The notes under the pieces: model-generated
Told to the model about the DNA's origin: nothing
The model's input: only the letters and a program-made list of their open reading frames with translations
Database searches by the model: none
Shown: piece by piece, positions 1 through 5,124 of the stretch
How positions within the stretch are numbered: the stretch's first letter is position 1
Layout of the letters: each line of letters starts with the position of its first letter
Origin: Clostridium sp. SCN 57-10
Lineage (GTDB): Bacteria; Bacillota; Clostridia; Oscillospirales; Butyricicoccaceae
Assembly (NCBI GenBank): GCA_001725215.1
Contig: MEFT01000123.1
Coordinates: 1 to 8,244, forward strand
DNA length: 8,244 bases
Direction: 5' to 3'
Position numbers and translations under genes: made by a program

Positions 1-702
1 GAACTCATGCTCGGGCACCGCCTCGAAGTCGTCACTCTGCACGGAGGTAATGCCGCAGGCAAGCGCCCTCTCGCCGCCATTTTTCAGCATGCGCTTGATA
101 TCTTCGACGGTGAGCGACGGAATGGCGTTGTAGACCAACGTGCGCGCCGCCTCTCGGAAAATGCCGAGCGGTTCGCCGCTTTCATCGACATCGAAGCGCC
201 CGCCCTCGATCTGCGGTGTGTCACGCGTGACGCCCATCACCTCAAGAGCCTTTGAGTTGACCACAATGATGTGGCCGCAGGCACGTGTATAGCTTACGGG
301 GATTTCGCCTGTGATGCGGTCAAGGTCATACCGGGTGGGGAAATCGGGCCTGTCCCAATGGTCGCTGTTCCATCCCCGGCCCTGCATCCAGCGCAGGTGC
401 GGGTGTTCGGCGAGAAAAGCCTTACCAAGCGAGACAACGTCGTCTATACTGCGCGCCGAAGCAAGATTTGCCTTTTCAAGACTGTAACCGTAGCTAAGCA
501 GGTGCAGGTGGCTGTCACAAAAGCCGGGCAGCATCAATCTGCCGTGCAAGTCAATCAGCTCGGTTCCCTCTGTTTGAAGGGCAAGCACATCCTCATTTGT
601 GCCGACGCGCACAATAATTCCGTTTTTAACGGCCACCGCCTCCGCATGCGGGATGGCGGGATCGACCGTATACACATTCCCGCCAAAAAATATCTTGTCC
701 AT
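1..702 (-). CDS. YtcJ-like amidohydrolase (family 3), N-terminal part
   Basis: This is the first 234 residues of a metal-dependent hydrolase; the rest lies beyond the left edge. The N-terminus (MDKIFFGGNVYTVDP, then AVAVKNGIIVRVGTNEDV) is the small beta-sandwich typical of amidohydrolases. It is followed by LMLPGFCDSHLHL, in which H65 and H67 form the HxH metal-binding motif at the start of the TIM barrel. Later blocks (QGRGWNSDHW, ACGHIIVVNSKAL) match the YtcJ/amidohydrolase-3 group, whose members are usually about 530 aa, so more than half is missing here. The family hydrolyses C-N bonds in amides or cyclic amides, but the substrate is unknown in most members and cannot be read from this part. 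The start is supported by GGGAG at 711-715, 8 nt upstream. A 112-nt gap and a separate promoter candidate suggest it is not part of the preceding spore-protein cluster. Confidence 0.9.
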   Translation of the reverse strand, partial: MDKIFFGGNVYTVDPAIPHAEAVAVKNGIIVRVGTNEDVLALQTEGTELIDLHGRLMLPGFCDSHLHLLSYGYSLEKANLASARSIDDVVSLGKAFLAEHPHLRWMQGRGWNSDHWDRPDFPTRYDLDRITGEIPVSYTRACGHIIVVNSKALEVMGVTRDTPQIEGGRFDVDESGEPLGIFREAARTLVYNAIPSLTVEDIKRMLKNGGERALACGITSVQSDDFEAVPEHEF

Positions 703-732
703 GCTTCACACTCCCTTACTTGTCATGCGTCC

Positions 733-741
733 ATTCTATCA
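733..741 (-). promoter_or_regulatory. Extended -10 promoter candidate for the amidohydrolase
   Basis: On the minus strand the sequence reads TGATAGAAT: a TGn extension followed by TAGAAT, one mismatch from TATAAT. A T-rich stretch lies where a -35 would be, without a clear TTGACA. Initiation here would leave a leader of about 25 nt before the ATG at 702, enough for the GGGAG ribosome binding site. Confidence 0.4.
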
Positions 742-750
742 CACCCAAGC

Positions 751-805
751 AAAAAAGAAAACTGCGCCTATGTAGAAGGCATGCGCACAATGGCGGCATG
801 CCCTC
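751..805 (-). terminator. Possible weak terminator after the SPOCS gene cluster
   Basis: Ten bases at 796-805 can pair with 775-784 on the minus strand (GAGGGCATGC with GCATGCCTTC, one G-T pair), leaving an 11-nt loop. A T-rich run (complement of 751-760) follows, but only about 14 nt after the stem, so this is not a canonical intrinsic terminator. It lies just after the stop codon at 815 and before the amidohydrolase promoter candidate, which is where a terminator would be expected. Confidence 0.3.
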
Positions 806-814
806 TCGCCAATA

Positions 815-1954
815 TCAGCAGGTGCCTGCCGGTTTGGCCGAAAGGAAGATGGTGGTGTTTTTAAAGACGTTTCGCTCGTCGATCGCGTAAGCGAAGATAT
901 CCTCGATGCATGAGTTCACATTGAATTCTTCACAAAGGTTTACCACAATCGGCTCGTTGGGGTCATAGAGGAAGCCGTTGATCAGAATGGTATCACAAGG
1001 CGATTCCGGATCCGCGATGACCTCGATGCCCTCCTGATACGTCAGGCCGACAAAGCTTGCGTAGGGGATGATATAGGCATTAAATGGGATGCAGTTTTCG
1101 AAGGAATGCACCGACTGCTTCACGTTTAACGCGGTGTAAACAACCTTCTGCGAAAGAGCTCCCTCGATCACGAGTTTGCGACCCGACAGGCATGCACCCT
1201 CTTCATTGGGAATAATCTCAAAGGCATTTGTGAAGCCGATCAGCGTGATAACCGATGTGATCGCATCAATAGCTGCGGTGATAAGCGCCTGCACAACATT
1301 GACCGCAGCAACGAGAACAGTGACGGCAGCGGCGACGGCGGCGCCGACAACAGGAATGCCGACCGTTGCGGCAGCAAGGGCGTTCGCTGCGGCAACAAGC
1401 ACATTCAGCGCCTGTCTAAGCACCCTGAGCGCTGCCAGAATCGCGGTGAGCAATGTGACGATAAGCGCGGCGGAAATGCAATCGGCATCAAGAGCTGCCA
1501 GCGCGTCGGCTACTGCAGTCGTCAGCGTCGCAGCGGCAGCAACAACAGCGTCAAGCGCGGCCTGCAGCGCGGCTACTTCCGGAATAGACGGCAAGTTCGG
1601 GATGGCGAGAATGAGGTTGACGGCTCTGACGATCGGCCCAATGTTGATCTGAGCAAGAGTTGCGGCGGCGGTAGCAGCCGTGACCTCAAGCGTCGTGGCA
1701 AGGCGCTCGTATGAGCGATAGGCAAACGGTGTTTCGATCAGCTTGACGCGGTTTAGCTTTGCGTTGACATAAATCTGATCGAGATGCTCGATATCCGGCT
1801 TCTGTACTGGGACGGAGACGACCTCCGGCACAGAAAGCTGGCTCCAGTTGAGCTGCGTTCTGTCGCTGCCGTTCAGGGTGATATTCGACACATCGCAGAT
1901 ACCGAAGGTTTTGATATTAAAGCGGCACTGGCCGCCTCTGTTGCTGCAGCCCAT
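815..1954 (-). CDS. SPOCS/DUF3794-like spore protein with large Ala-rich hydrophobic insert
   Basis: A 379-aa protein, last of three tandem paralogues. Residues about 35-82 and 246-300 plus 348-375 align with the two neighbours: VSVPVQKPDIEH, then CLSGRKLVIEGALSQKVVYTA, then SVHSFENCIPFNAYIIP, then SCIEDIFAYAIDERNVF. These are the hallmarks of SPOCS/DUF3794 domains, found in spore coat and cortex morphogenesis proteins. Residues about 84-245 are extra: 47 of the 150 residues at 91-240 are Ala, most others are Val, Leu, Ile or Thr, and 181-229 has no charged residue. This insert sits exactly in the short variable linker of the paralogues. A second, smaller expansion (about 302-345, with C320 and C341) lies between two conserved blocks. 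The protein ends in Cys. The chosen ATG has GGGGGAGG 4 nt upstream; an ATG six codons earlier would overlap the previous stop codon and lacks that site. It is probably a structural component of the spore surface; the function of the insert is unknown. Confidence 0.8.
   Translation of the reverse strand: MGCSNRGGQCRFNIKTFGICDVSNITLNGSDRTQLNWSQLSVPEVVSVPVQKPDIEHLDQIYVNAKLNRVKLIETPFAYRSYERLATTLEVTAATAAATLAQINIGPIVRAVNLILAIPNLPSIPEVAALQAALDAVVAAAATLTTAVADALAALDADCISAALIVTLLTAILAALRVLRQALNVLVAAANALAAATVGIPVVGAAVAAAVTVLVAAVNVVQALITAAIDAITSVITLIGFTNAFEIIPNEEGACLSGRKLVIEGALSQKVVYTALNVKQSVHSFENCIPFNAYIIPYASFVGLTYQEGIEVIADPESPCDTILINGFLYDPNEPIVVNLCEEFNVNSCIEDIFAYAIDERNVFKNTTIFLSAKPAGTC
1220..1705 (-). 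other. Segment encoding the Ala-rich apolar insert
   Basis: This stretch encodes residues about 84-245 of the third SPOCS paralogue. It is rich in GCN, GTN and CTN codons, with short degenerate repeats of GCGGCAGCAA-like words that arise from poly-Ala coding. The protein is predicted by eye to be nearly all helix, with a likely turn at G199-P201 between two strongly apolar stretches (159-198 and 202-240). There are no Gly-X-Y repeats, so it is not collagen-like. The segment is absent from both paralogues immediately upstream. Confidence 0.7.
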
Positions 1955-1958
1955 AGTT

Positions 1959-1966
1959 CCTCCCCC
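1959..1966 (-). promoter_or_regulatory. Ribosome binding site deciding the start of the 379-aa SPOCS gene
   Basis: GGGGGAGG on the minus strand lies 4 nt before the ATG at 1954 and overlaps the TAG stop of the preceding gene (1966-1968) by one base. This favours the ATG at 1954 over the one at 1972 and implies close translational coupling. Confidence 0.7.
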
Positions 1967-2562
1967 TAACATACGGTAGACGCTTTAATGAACAACGTAT
2001 CGTTGACAAAAAAGCTGTTTTCGGACAACATACAGGTGAACACGTCCTCTAAATAAGGCTGCACCCTGAAGTTTTTGGACAGCGCCGTGTCCGTGTCGAT
2101 CACAATGAAGGTGGAGAACGGGATGACAAAGGTCGCAGAGTGCAACGATTGCTCCTCTTCCAGCGCCGTATAGATCACCTTCTGCGTAATCAGACCTTCG
2201 ATGATCAGCTTGCGGCCAGTCAGGAGCGAGCACTCTGCGTTGGGAATTGCATCGCCTGGGATAAATGCGCCTGAAGCATCCGTGTATCCTGTAACGGTCG
2301 GCGTTTTGATGACGCGCTGTGAAATAATCTCAACACATGAGCTGACCGATACGATTCCCTCCGCAGGCGGCTTCTGCATCGGAATGTCAACGATCTTGGA
2401 CACAAAGAGCTGCACCCATTTATCGCTGCTGAGGCCGCAGGTAAGCGCCGTACTCACGGCCGTCGCCGACGCTACACCAACGTAATGAAGGTTATCGTTC
2501 ATATCTGCCAGTTCGCAGTCAAAGCCATATTCCGTGTTGTTTGAATAATGAAAAGCTGCCAT
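1966..2562 (-). CDS. SPOCS/DUF3794-like spore protein, paralogue 2
   Basis: A 198-aa protein, middle one of three tandem paralogues. Conserved blocks are IVDIPMQKPPAEGIVSV (57-73), RVIKTP (83-88), SLLTGRKLIIEGLITQKVIYTA (112-133), SLHSATFVIPFSTFIVI (139-155) and YLEDVFTCMLSENSFF (170-185). The pattern GRKL-IEG, then YTA, then HS, then IPF is typical of the DUF3794/SPOCS domain of endospore-coat proteins. The linker between RVIKTP and the GRKL block is about 20 residues, where the third paralogue carries its Ala-rich insert. The N-terminal 45 residues are not shared with the neighbours. It ends STVC, so a Cys is the last residue. There is no signal peptide or membrane segment. GGGAGG lies about 10 nt before the ATG; the gaps are 19 nt to the gene before and 11 nt to the gene after. 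Its role in the spore coat is inferred from the family. Confidence 0.8.
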   Translation of the reverse strand: MAAFHYSNNTEYGFDCELADMNDNLHYVGVASATAVSTALTCGLSSDKWVQLFVSKIVDIPMQKPPAEGIVSVSSCVEIISQRVIKTPTVTGYTDASGAFIPGDAIPNAECSLLTGRKLIIEGLITQKVIYTALEEEQSLHSATFVIPFSTFIVIDTDTALSKNFRVQPYLEDVFTCMLSENSFFVNDTLFIKASTVC

Positions 2563-2581
2563 ATTGTTTGCGCCTCCCGTC

Positions 2582-3154
2582 TCAGTTTACCGAAACAGGC
2601 ACCGCGCTCAAAAGAAGCGTTACCTGTTTCAGGATGGTTCTCTCATCGAGCAGACACGCCGTGACGTCTTCGAGGCAAACATCCACATCAAAATCCACAA
2701 TCAGACTGTCTACCGTATTTCCGCCCACCGTGACGTTAAGCGGCACAACGATATAGGCAGAAAACGGAACATAAAATTCGACAGAATGCACGGGCTGCGG
2801 CGCGTCGGTGGCAGTATATTCGACCTGTTGGCAAAGCTGACCTTCCACAATCAGCTTGCGTCCCGTCAGCAGTCTGCCCTCCAGGTTGGGCAGCGGAACG
2901 GGGGTAACGCCTGAGTCGTTAAACGAGCGCGGAGTCTTGATGACCTTTTTGCGAAGAATCGACACCGTCGTCGTCACAGCGTTGACATGCTCTGCCTGCG
3001 GCTTTGCGAGCGGGATGGCCAGAGACTCCGAAATATACATCTGCTTCCAGTAAGGGTAGTTTCTGATCACTTCGGTCGTGTCACCCGGGTCGCACAGTCC
3101 TGAAATATCAACAATGCCTTTTGAGCAAAGGCATGCTTGAGAAGTTGTTGCCAT
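2582..3154 (-). CDS. SPOCS/DUF3794-like spore protein, paralogue 1
   Basis: A 190-aa protein, first and shortest of the three tandem paralogues. It has LAIPLAKPQAEHVNAV (45-60), KKVIKTPRSF (69-78), RLLTGRKLIVEGQLCQQVEYTA (94-115), PVHSVEFYVPFSAYIVVP (121-138) and CLEDVTACLLDERTIL (160-175). These match its neighbours and the SPOCS/DUF3794 pattern. The linker between KKVIKTP and GRKL is the shortest of the three. The N-terminus holds C8, C10 and C21. The open frame extends 21 codons upstream to 3217, but that part would overlap the preceding gene and lacks a ribosome binding site. The ATG at 3154 has GGGGGAG 8 nt upstream and gives a 19-nt gap after the preceding stop. It is likely a soluble structural protein made in the mother cell during sporulation; this is an inference from domain and context. 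Confidence 0.8.
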   Translation of the reverse strand: MATTSQACLCSKGIVDISGLCDPGDTTEVIRNYPYWKQMYISESLAIPLAKPQAEHVNAVTTTVSILRKKVIKTPRSFNDSGVTPVPLPNLEGRLLTGRKLIVEGQLCQQVEYTATDAPQPVHSVEFYVPFSAYIVVPLNVTVGGNTVDSLIVDFDVDVCLEDVTACLLDERTILKQVTLLLSAVPVSVN

Positions 3155-3162
3155 ACGGTAAT

Positions 3163-3169
3163 CTCCCCC
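3163..3169 (-). promoter_or_regulatory. Ribosome binding site deciding the start of SPOCS paralogue 1
   Basis: GGGGGAG on the minus strand, 8 nt before the ATG at 3154, sits in the 19-nt gap after the TAA stop at 3174-3176. It favours the 190-aa product over a longer one that would begin inside the preceding gene. Confidence 0.7.
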
Positions 3170-3173
3170 AGAA

Positions 3174-3677
3174 TTAGTAGTAATAGATCTTGTTTTTCGG
3201 CTTTCTGCCGTCTTCATTGCCTGCCTCGGTCATGCGCGTCTGCGTGCTGCCTCGTCCCCAGTCTTGTTCCCGGTTTGGCCCACAAGGGTCACAGGTCTGG
3301 GGCTGGTTATGGCAGTCCTTTTCCTCGGGTTCTCTTCCACAGGGGGGCTTGCTTGCCACCACACGGAATCTTCCCGTGCTGCCGCCCGGCAGTTCAAATC
3401 GATAACAGCCATTGCAGTCGGTAAATGTGCGGGCAATGCAGCGCAGCTCCTGCGGGCGGCATCCGTACTGCAGCAGTTCTACCAGCGCGCCGCTGACAGG
3501 ACAGCCCCTGCAATCTTTTACATATCCCCAAATAATGACGGCGCGCCTGGTGCACCCCATGACGATATCTACCCTGACGTCACATTCGTCCATGCCGATC
3601 GTAAAGTCTTTGCCGCTCGGATCCAGGATGAAACAGCTGTCCGCTTCACACTCGCAGCCTCTTTCTTGTCTTCCCAT
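3174..3677 (-). CDS. Cys-rich protein with carboxypeptidase-regulatory-like domain
   Basis: A 167-aa protein with 15 cysteines (residues 8, 10, 15, 32, 42, 56, 59, 73, 80, 88, 91, 113, 122, 129, 132). Residues about 50-110 carry the pattern GYVKDCRGCPVSGALVELL, then TFTDCNGCYRFELPGG, then GRFRVVASK. This is the G-V-D-G-PV-GA-V, T-D-G-Y-F signature of carboxypeptidase-regulatory-like beta-sandwich domains. Four of the cysteines form two CxxC pairs, C56/C59 and C88/C91, next to turns of the fold. The C-terminal 45 residues are polar and end KNKIYYY. There is no signal peptide, so the protein is probably cytoplasmic in the mother cell and deposited on the spore, where disulfide or Tyr cross-links could form (inference). 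Two in-frame ATGs lie upstream (3749 and 3722), but 3677 has the ideal GGGAGGA 6 nt upstream and leaves a 46-nt gap after the preceding gene. Similar proteins are structural; no enzymatic motif is visible. Confidence 0.7.
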   Translation of the reverse strand: MGRQERGCECEADSCFILDPSGKDFTIGMDECDVRVDIVMGCTRRAVIIWGYVKDCRGCPVSGALVELLQYGCRPQELRCIARTFTDCNGCYRFELPGGSTGRFRVVASKPPCGREPEEKDCHNQPQTCDPCGPNREQDWGRGSTQTRMTEAGNEDGRKPKNKIYYY

Positions 3678-3683
3678 TTTCCG

Positions 3684-3690
3684 TCCTCCC
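3684..3690 (-). promoter_or_regulatory. Ribosome binding site deciding the start of the Cys-rich gene
   Basis: GGGAGGA on the minus strand lies 6 nt before the ATG at 3677. The upstream candidates at 3722 and 3749 have weaker or more distant purine runs, and the one at 3749 would overlap the preceding gene. Confidence 0.65.
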
Positions 3691-3723
3691 TTCAAAGCAT
3701 CATATGCCTTCTCCCCTGCCATG

Positions 3724-4488
3724 CTACACCGTTCCTTCTTTTTCGACATTGCAGCTTACGCATAGGCCATCCTGACCGCAACACTCTACAACGATATCTC
3801 CGCATTCATTGGGCGGCACATTTCCCTCCAGCATGATTTGGATGACGTATGGAAAACAGCCGTGCTTATACACGAATAGGTTAAGCACCCAGTGATCGCC
3901 ACTTGCCAGCACCTGCATATTGCACACGGAATACTCATTACCCAGTCCGAGTTTTTCAATAAAAGTACCATTCTGTGCATAAGAAGCCACAAACAGGCAT
4001 CCACCCTCTTCATATGCGACAAAAAGAAACGCACCAAACGTACAGATTGCCTTATAGCTCCGTGCCCTGGGCGCCGTCATAAACGCGCCCAAGTAATCCC
4101 CGTTTGCATTGTATCGGTCAATCTGCGTTTCCGTCAGCACGAGCAAAACACGCTGGCATGGGTCAAACCAGATATCGAGAATCGGCGCATCGCCCTGGCG
4201 CCGCCCCAAACGGAGGCAATCGACTTCACGAAAACTTCGGTCTACCATGAACATATTCGGGTACAAGGAACTGCCGCCGAAGCAAAAGTATACGTCGTTT
4301 TCGGGGTCAAGCGTCATTTTGCTGCATGCATGCCGCAGCTTGATGTGCCGGCCGCCTGCGCCGTCCAACAAAAACAGCGCTCCGTAGTCCGAGATACCGT
4401 AGCGTGCCTTGTCGTCCTCCATCAAGGATGACAATGTGACTCCGTTCAGTATCGGCTGCGCAAGCGCATTGCAGGCGTATAAAAACAT
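3724..4488 (-). CDS. Hypothetical protein with beta-propeller-like repeats and Cys-rich tail
   Basis: A 254-aa protein that I do not recognise as a named family. It has four loosely similar segments, each with a beta-strand pattern and an aromatic or Asp turn: DYGALFLLDGAGG (34-46), ILDIWFDPCQRVLLVL (103-118), KAICTFGAFLFVAYEEGG (146-163) and NMQVLASGDHWVLNLFVY (190-207). Segments such as QIDRYNANGDYLGAF (122-136) and SYAQNGTFIEKLGL (169-182) recall NHL/6-bladed propeller blades ('D-x-x-G-x-x-x'), so a partial propeller is a reasonable guess. The tail has C229, C236, C237, C243 and C246. There is no signal peptide. AAAGGGGG lies 5-6 nt before the ATG. It is the first gene of the cluster with the Cys-rich and SPOCS proteins, which suggests a spore-surface role. 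The function is otherwise unknown. Confidence 0.65.
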   Translation of the reverse strand: MFLYACNALAQPILNGVTLSSLMEDDKARYGISDYGALFLLDGAGGRHIKLRHACSKMTLDPENDVYFCFGGSSLYPNMFMVDRSFREVDCLRLGRRQGDAPILDIWFDPCQRVLLVLTETQIDRYNANGDYLGAFMTAPRARSYKAICTFGAFLFVAYEEGGCLFVASYAQNGTFIEKLGLGNEYSVCNMQVLASGDHWVLNLFVYKHGCFPYVIQIMLEGNVPPNECGDIVVECCGQDGLCVSCNVEKEGTV

Positions 4489-4517
4489 AGAATCCCCCTT
4501 TCGCCGGTATTCTTCAA

Positions 4518-4545
4518 CAGCTTATGACGCCACTCACCACGGTGT
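4518..4545 (-). promoter_or_regulatory. Sigma-K-like promoter candidate for the spore-protein cluster
   Basis: On the minus strand CATAAGCTG (4526-4518) resembles the mother-cell sporulation -10 CATAnnnTA with one mismatch. AC at 4545-4544 lies 17 nt upstream, as in the sigma-K -35. Initiation would give a leader of about 25-30 nt before the ATG at 4488. The motif is short and could occur by chance; its support is its position and the nature of the genes downstream. Confidence 0.35.
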
Positions 4546-4569
4546 GCGTGACACATGGTGTCGCGGTGA
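4534..4569. promoter_or_regulatory. Imperfect dyad overlapping the promoter candidate
   Basis: GACAC (4550-4554) and GTGTC (4558-4562) form an inverted repeat around ATG. They are enclosed by TCACC (4534-4538) and GGTGA (4565-4569). The arms flank and overlap the putative -35 at 4544-4545, so the element could be an operator. No specific regulator can be named. Confidence 0.3.
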
Positions 4570-4623
4570 AGAAAGCGCCTGTCTGCCAGGGCCTTGCCTT
4601 TGCTTAGTTAATGGCTAAATCGA

Positions 4624-4670
4624 TAAAAAGCGGCGGCCGTATGCAGGAATTTTCCGCATACGGCCGCCGC
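4624..4670 (-). terminator. Intrinsic terminator after the VOC gene
   Basis: A perfect 15-bp GC-rich stem (4630-4644 with 4656-4670) with an 11-nt loop is followed on the minus strand by TTTTTAT. It starts 46 nt after the VOC stop codon. It ends the kinase-VOC unit and separates it from the spore-protein cluster downstream. Confidence 0.9.
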
Positions 4671-4716
4671 TGTTCACAGCATCTATTTATATTATATTCG
4701 CTCACACGGGCGCTGT

Positions 4717-5097
4717 TCAGGATTGCGCATCCTCGATGGGTGCACAGAGTTCAATCTGATTTCCCTCCGGATCGGCGACAAAGCAGATGCGCAGACCGTA
4801 AGGCTGATCCACGGGCGAAATCACCGGTTCTGCGCCGGCATGCAACAAGCGCTCATATTCGCTGTCCACCTCTTCCCGTGTATCCACATTGCAGGTAATC
4901 TGAAACGTGCGGTTCACTCCGTCCACCGACGGACGATCATCTCCATAAAGATTAAAAAACACACCGTTTTTCATTTGACATCCAGCAAAGGGTCCGCCTT
5001 CCCATTCAAGGTCAAAACCCATCACGTCGCGATAAAACTTCACCATGATTTCGATGTTGTGCACGCAAATTCCGATTGCCCCCAGTTGGTGCTTCAT
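4717..5097 (-). CDS. VOC (glyoxalase/bleomycin-resistance fold) family protein
   Basis: A 126-aa single-module VOC protein, the usual length for the superfamily. The first beta-alpha-beta unit reads IGICVHNIEIMVKFYRDVMGFDLEW (8-32), with the diagnostic FYRDVMGF. The second half ends PYGLRICFVADPEGNQIEL (99-117), with the diagnostic DPEGN-IEL. E116 is at the usual place of the last metal ligand. The other positions where glyoxalase-type members have His are A7 and F65 or Q66 here, so the classic metal site seems incomplete. Members range from lyases and dioxygenases to drug-binding proteins, so no substrate can be assigned. AGAGGGG lies about 7 nt before the ATG. It follows the broken kinase gene by 27 nt and is probably co-transcribed with it. 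Confidence 0.85.
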   Translation of the reverse strand: MKHQLGAIGICVHNIEIMVKFYRDVMGFDLEWEGGPFAGCQMKNGVFFNLYGDDRPSVDGVNRTFQITCNVDTREEVDSEYERLLHAGAEPVISPVDQPYGLRICFVADPEGNQIELCAPIEDAQS

Positions 5098-5124
5098 GAA
5101 CAGCCCCTCTTTCTGTATGTTGAT

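Noticed and set aside
271..864. Plus-strand open frame of 197 codons
   Set aside because: It lies opposite the amidohydrolase, crosses the intergenic gap and shows no recognisable protein sequence.
1176..1652. Long Ala- and Thr-rich open frame on the plus strand opposite the Ala-rich insert
   Set aside because: It is what the antisense of GCN/GTN-rich coding DNA gives by chance. It has no ribosome binding site, and the minus-strand frame is supported by homology of both flanks to the paralogues.
1310..1700. Degenerate short repeats that could suggest a minisatellite or CRISPR-like array
   Set aside because: The repeats have no fixed unit length or spacers; they follow from runs of Ala codons within an intact reading frame.
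1220..1705. Collagen-like exosporium filament domain
   Set aside because: There is no Gly-X-Y periodicity; the segment is Ala, Val, Leu and Ile rich with few Gly.
3264..3836. Plus-strand open frame of 190 codons
   Set aside because: It lies antisense to the Cys-rich gene and the end of the propeller-like gene and has no ribosome binding site or family pattern.
4630..4670. Long perfect palindrome as an attachment site or mobile-element end
   Set aside because: Its position after a stop codon and the following T tract on the minus strand make it an intrinsic terminator; no recombinase or target duplication is present.
5012..5124. Natural C-terminal extension of the kinase-like protein overlapping the VOC gene
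   Set aside because: The extension is compositionally odd, while the alternative frame has a kinase-like C-terminus and a stop 27 nt before the VOC start. A frameshift explains this better.
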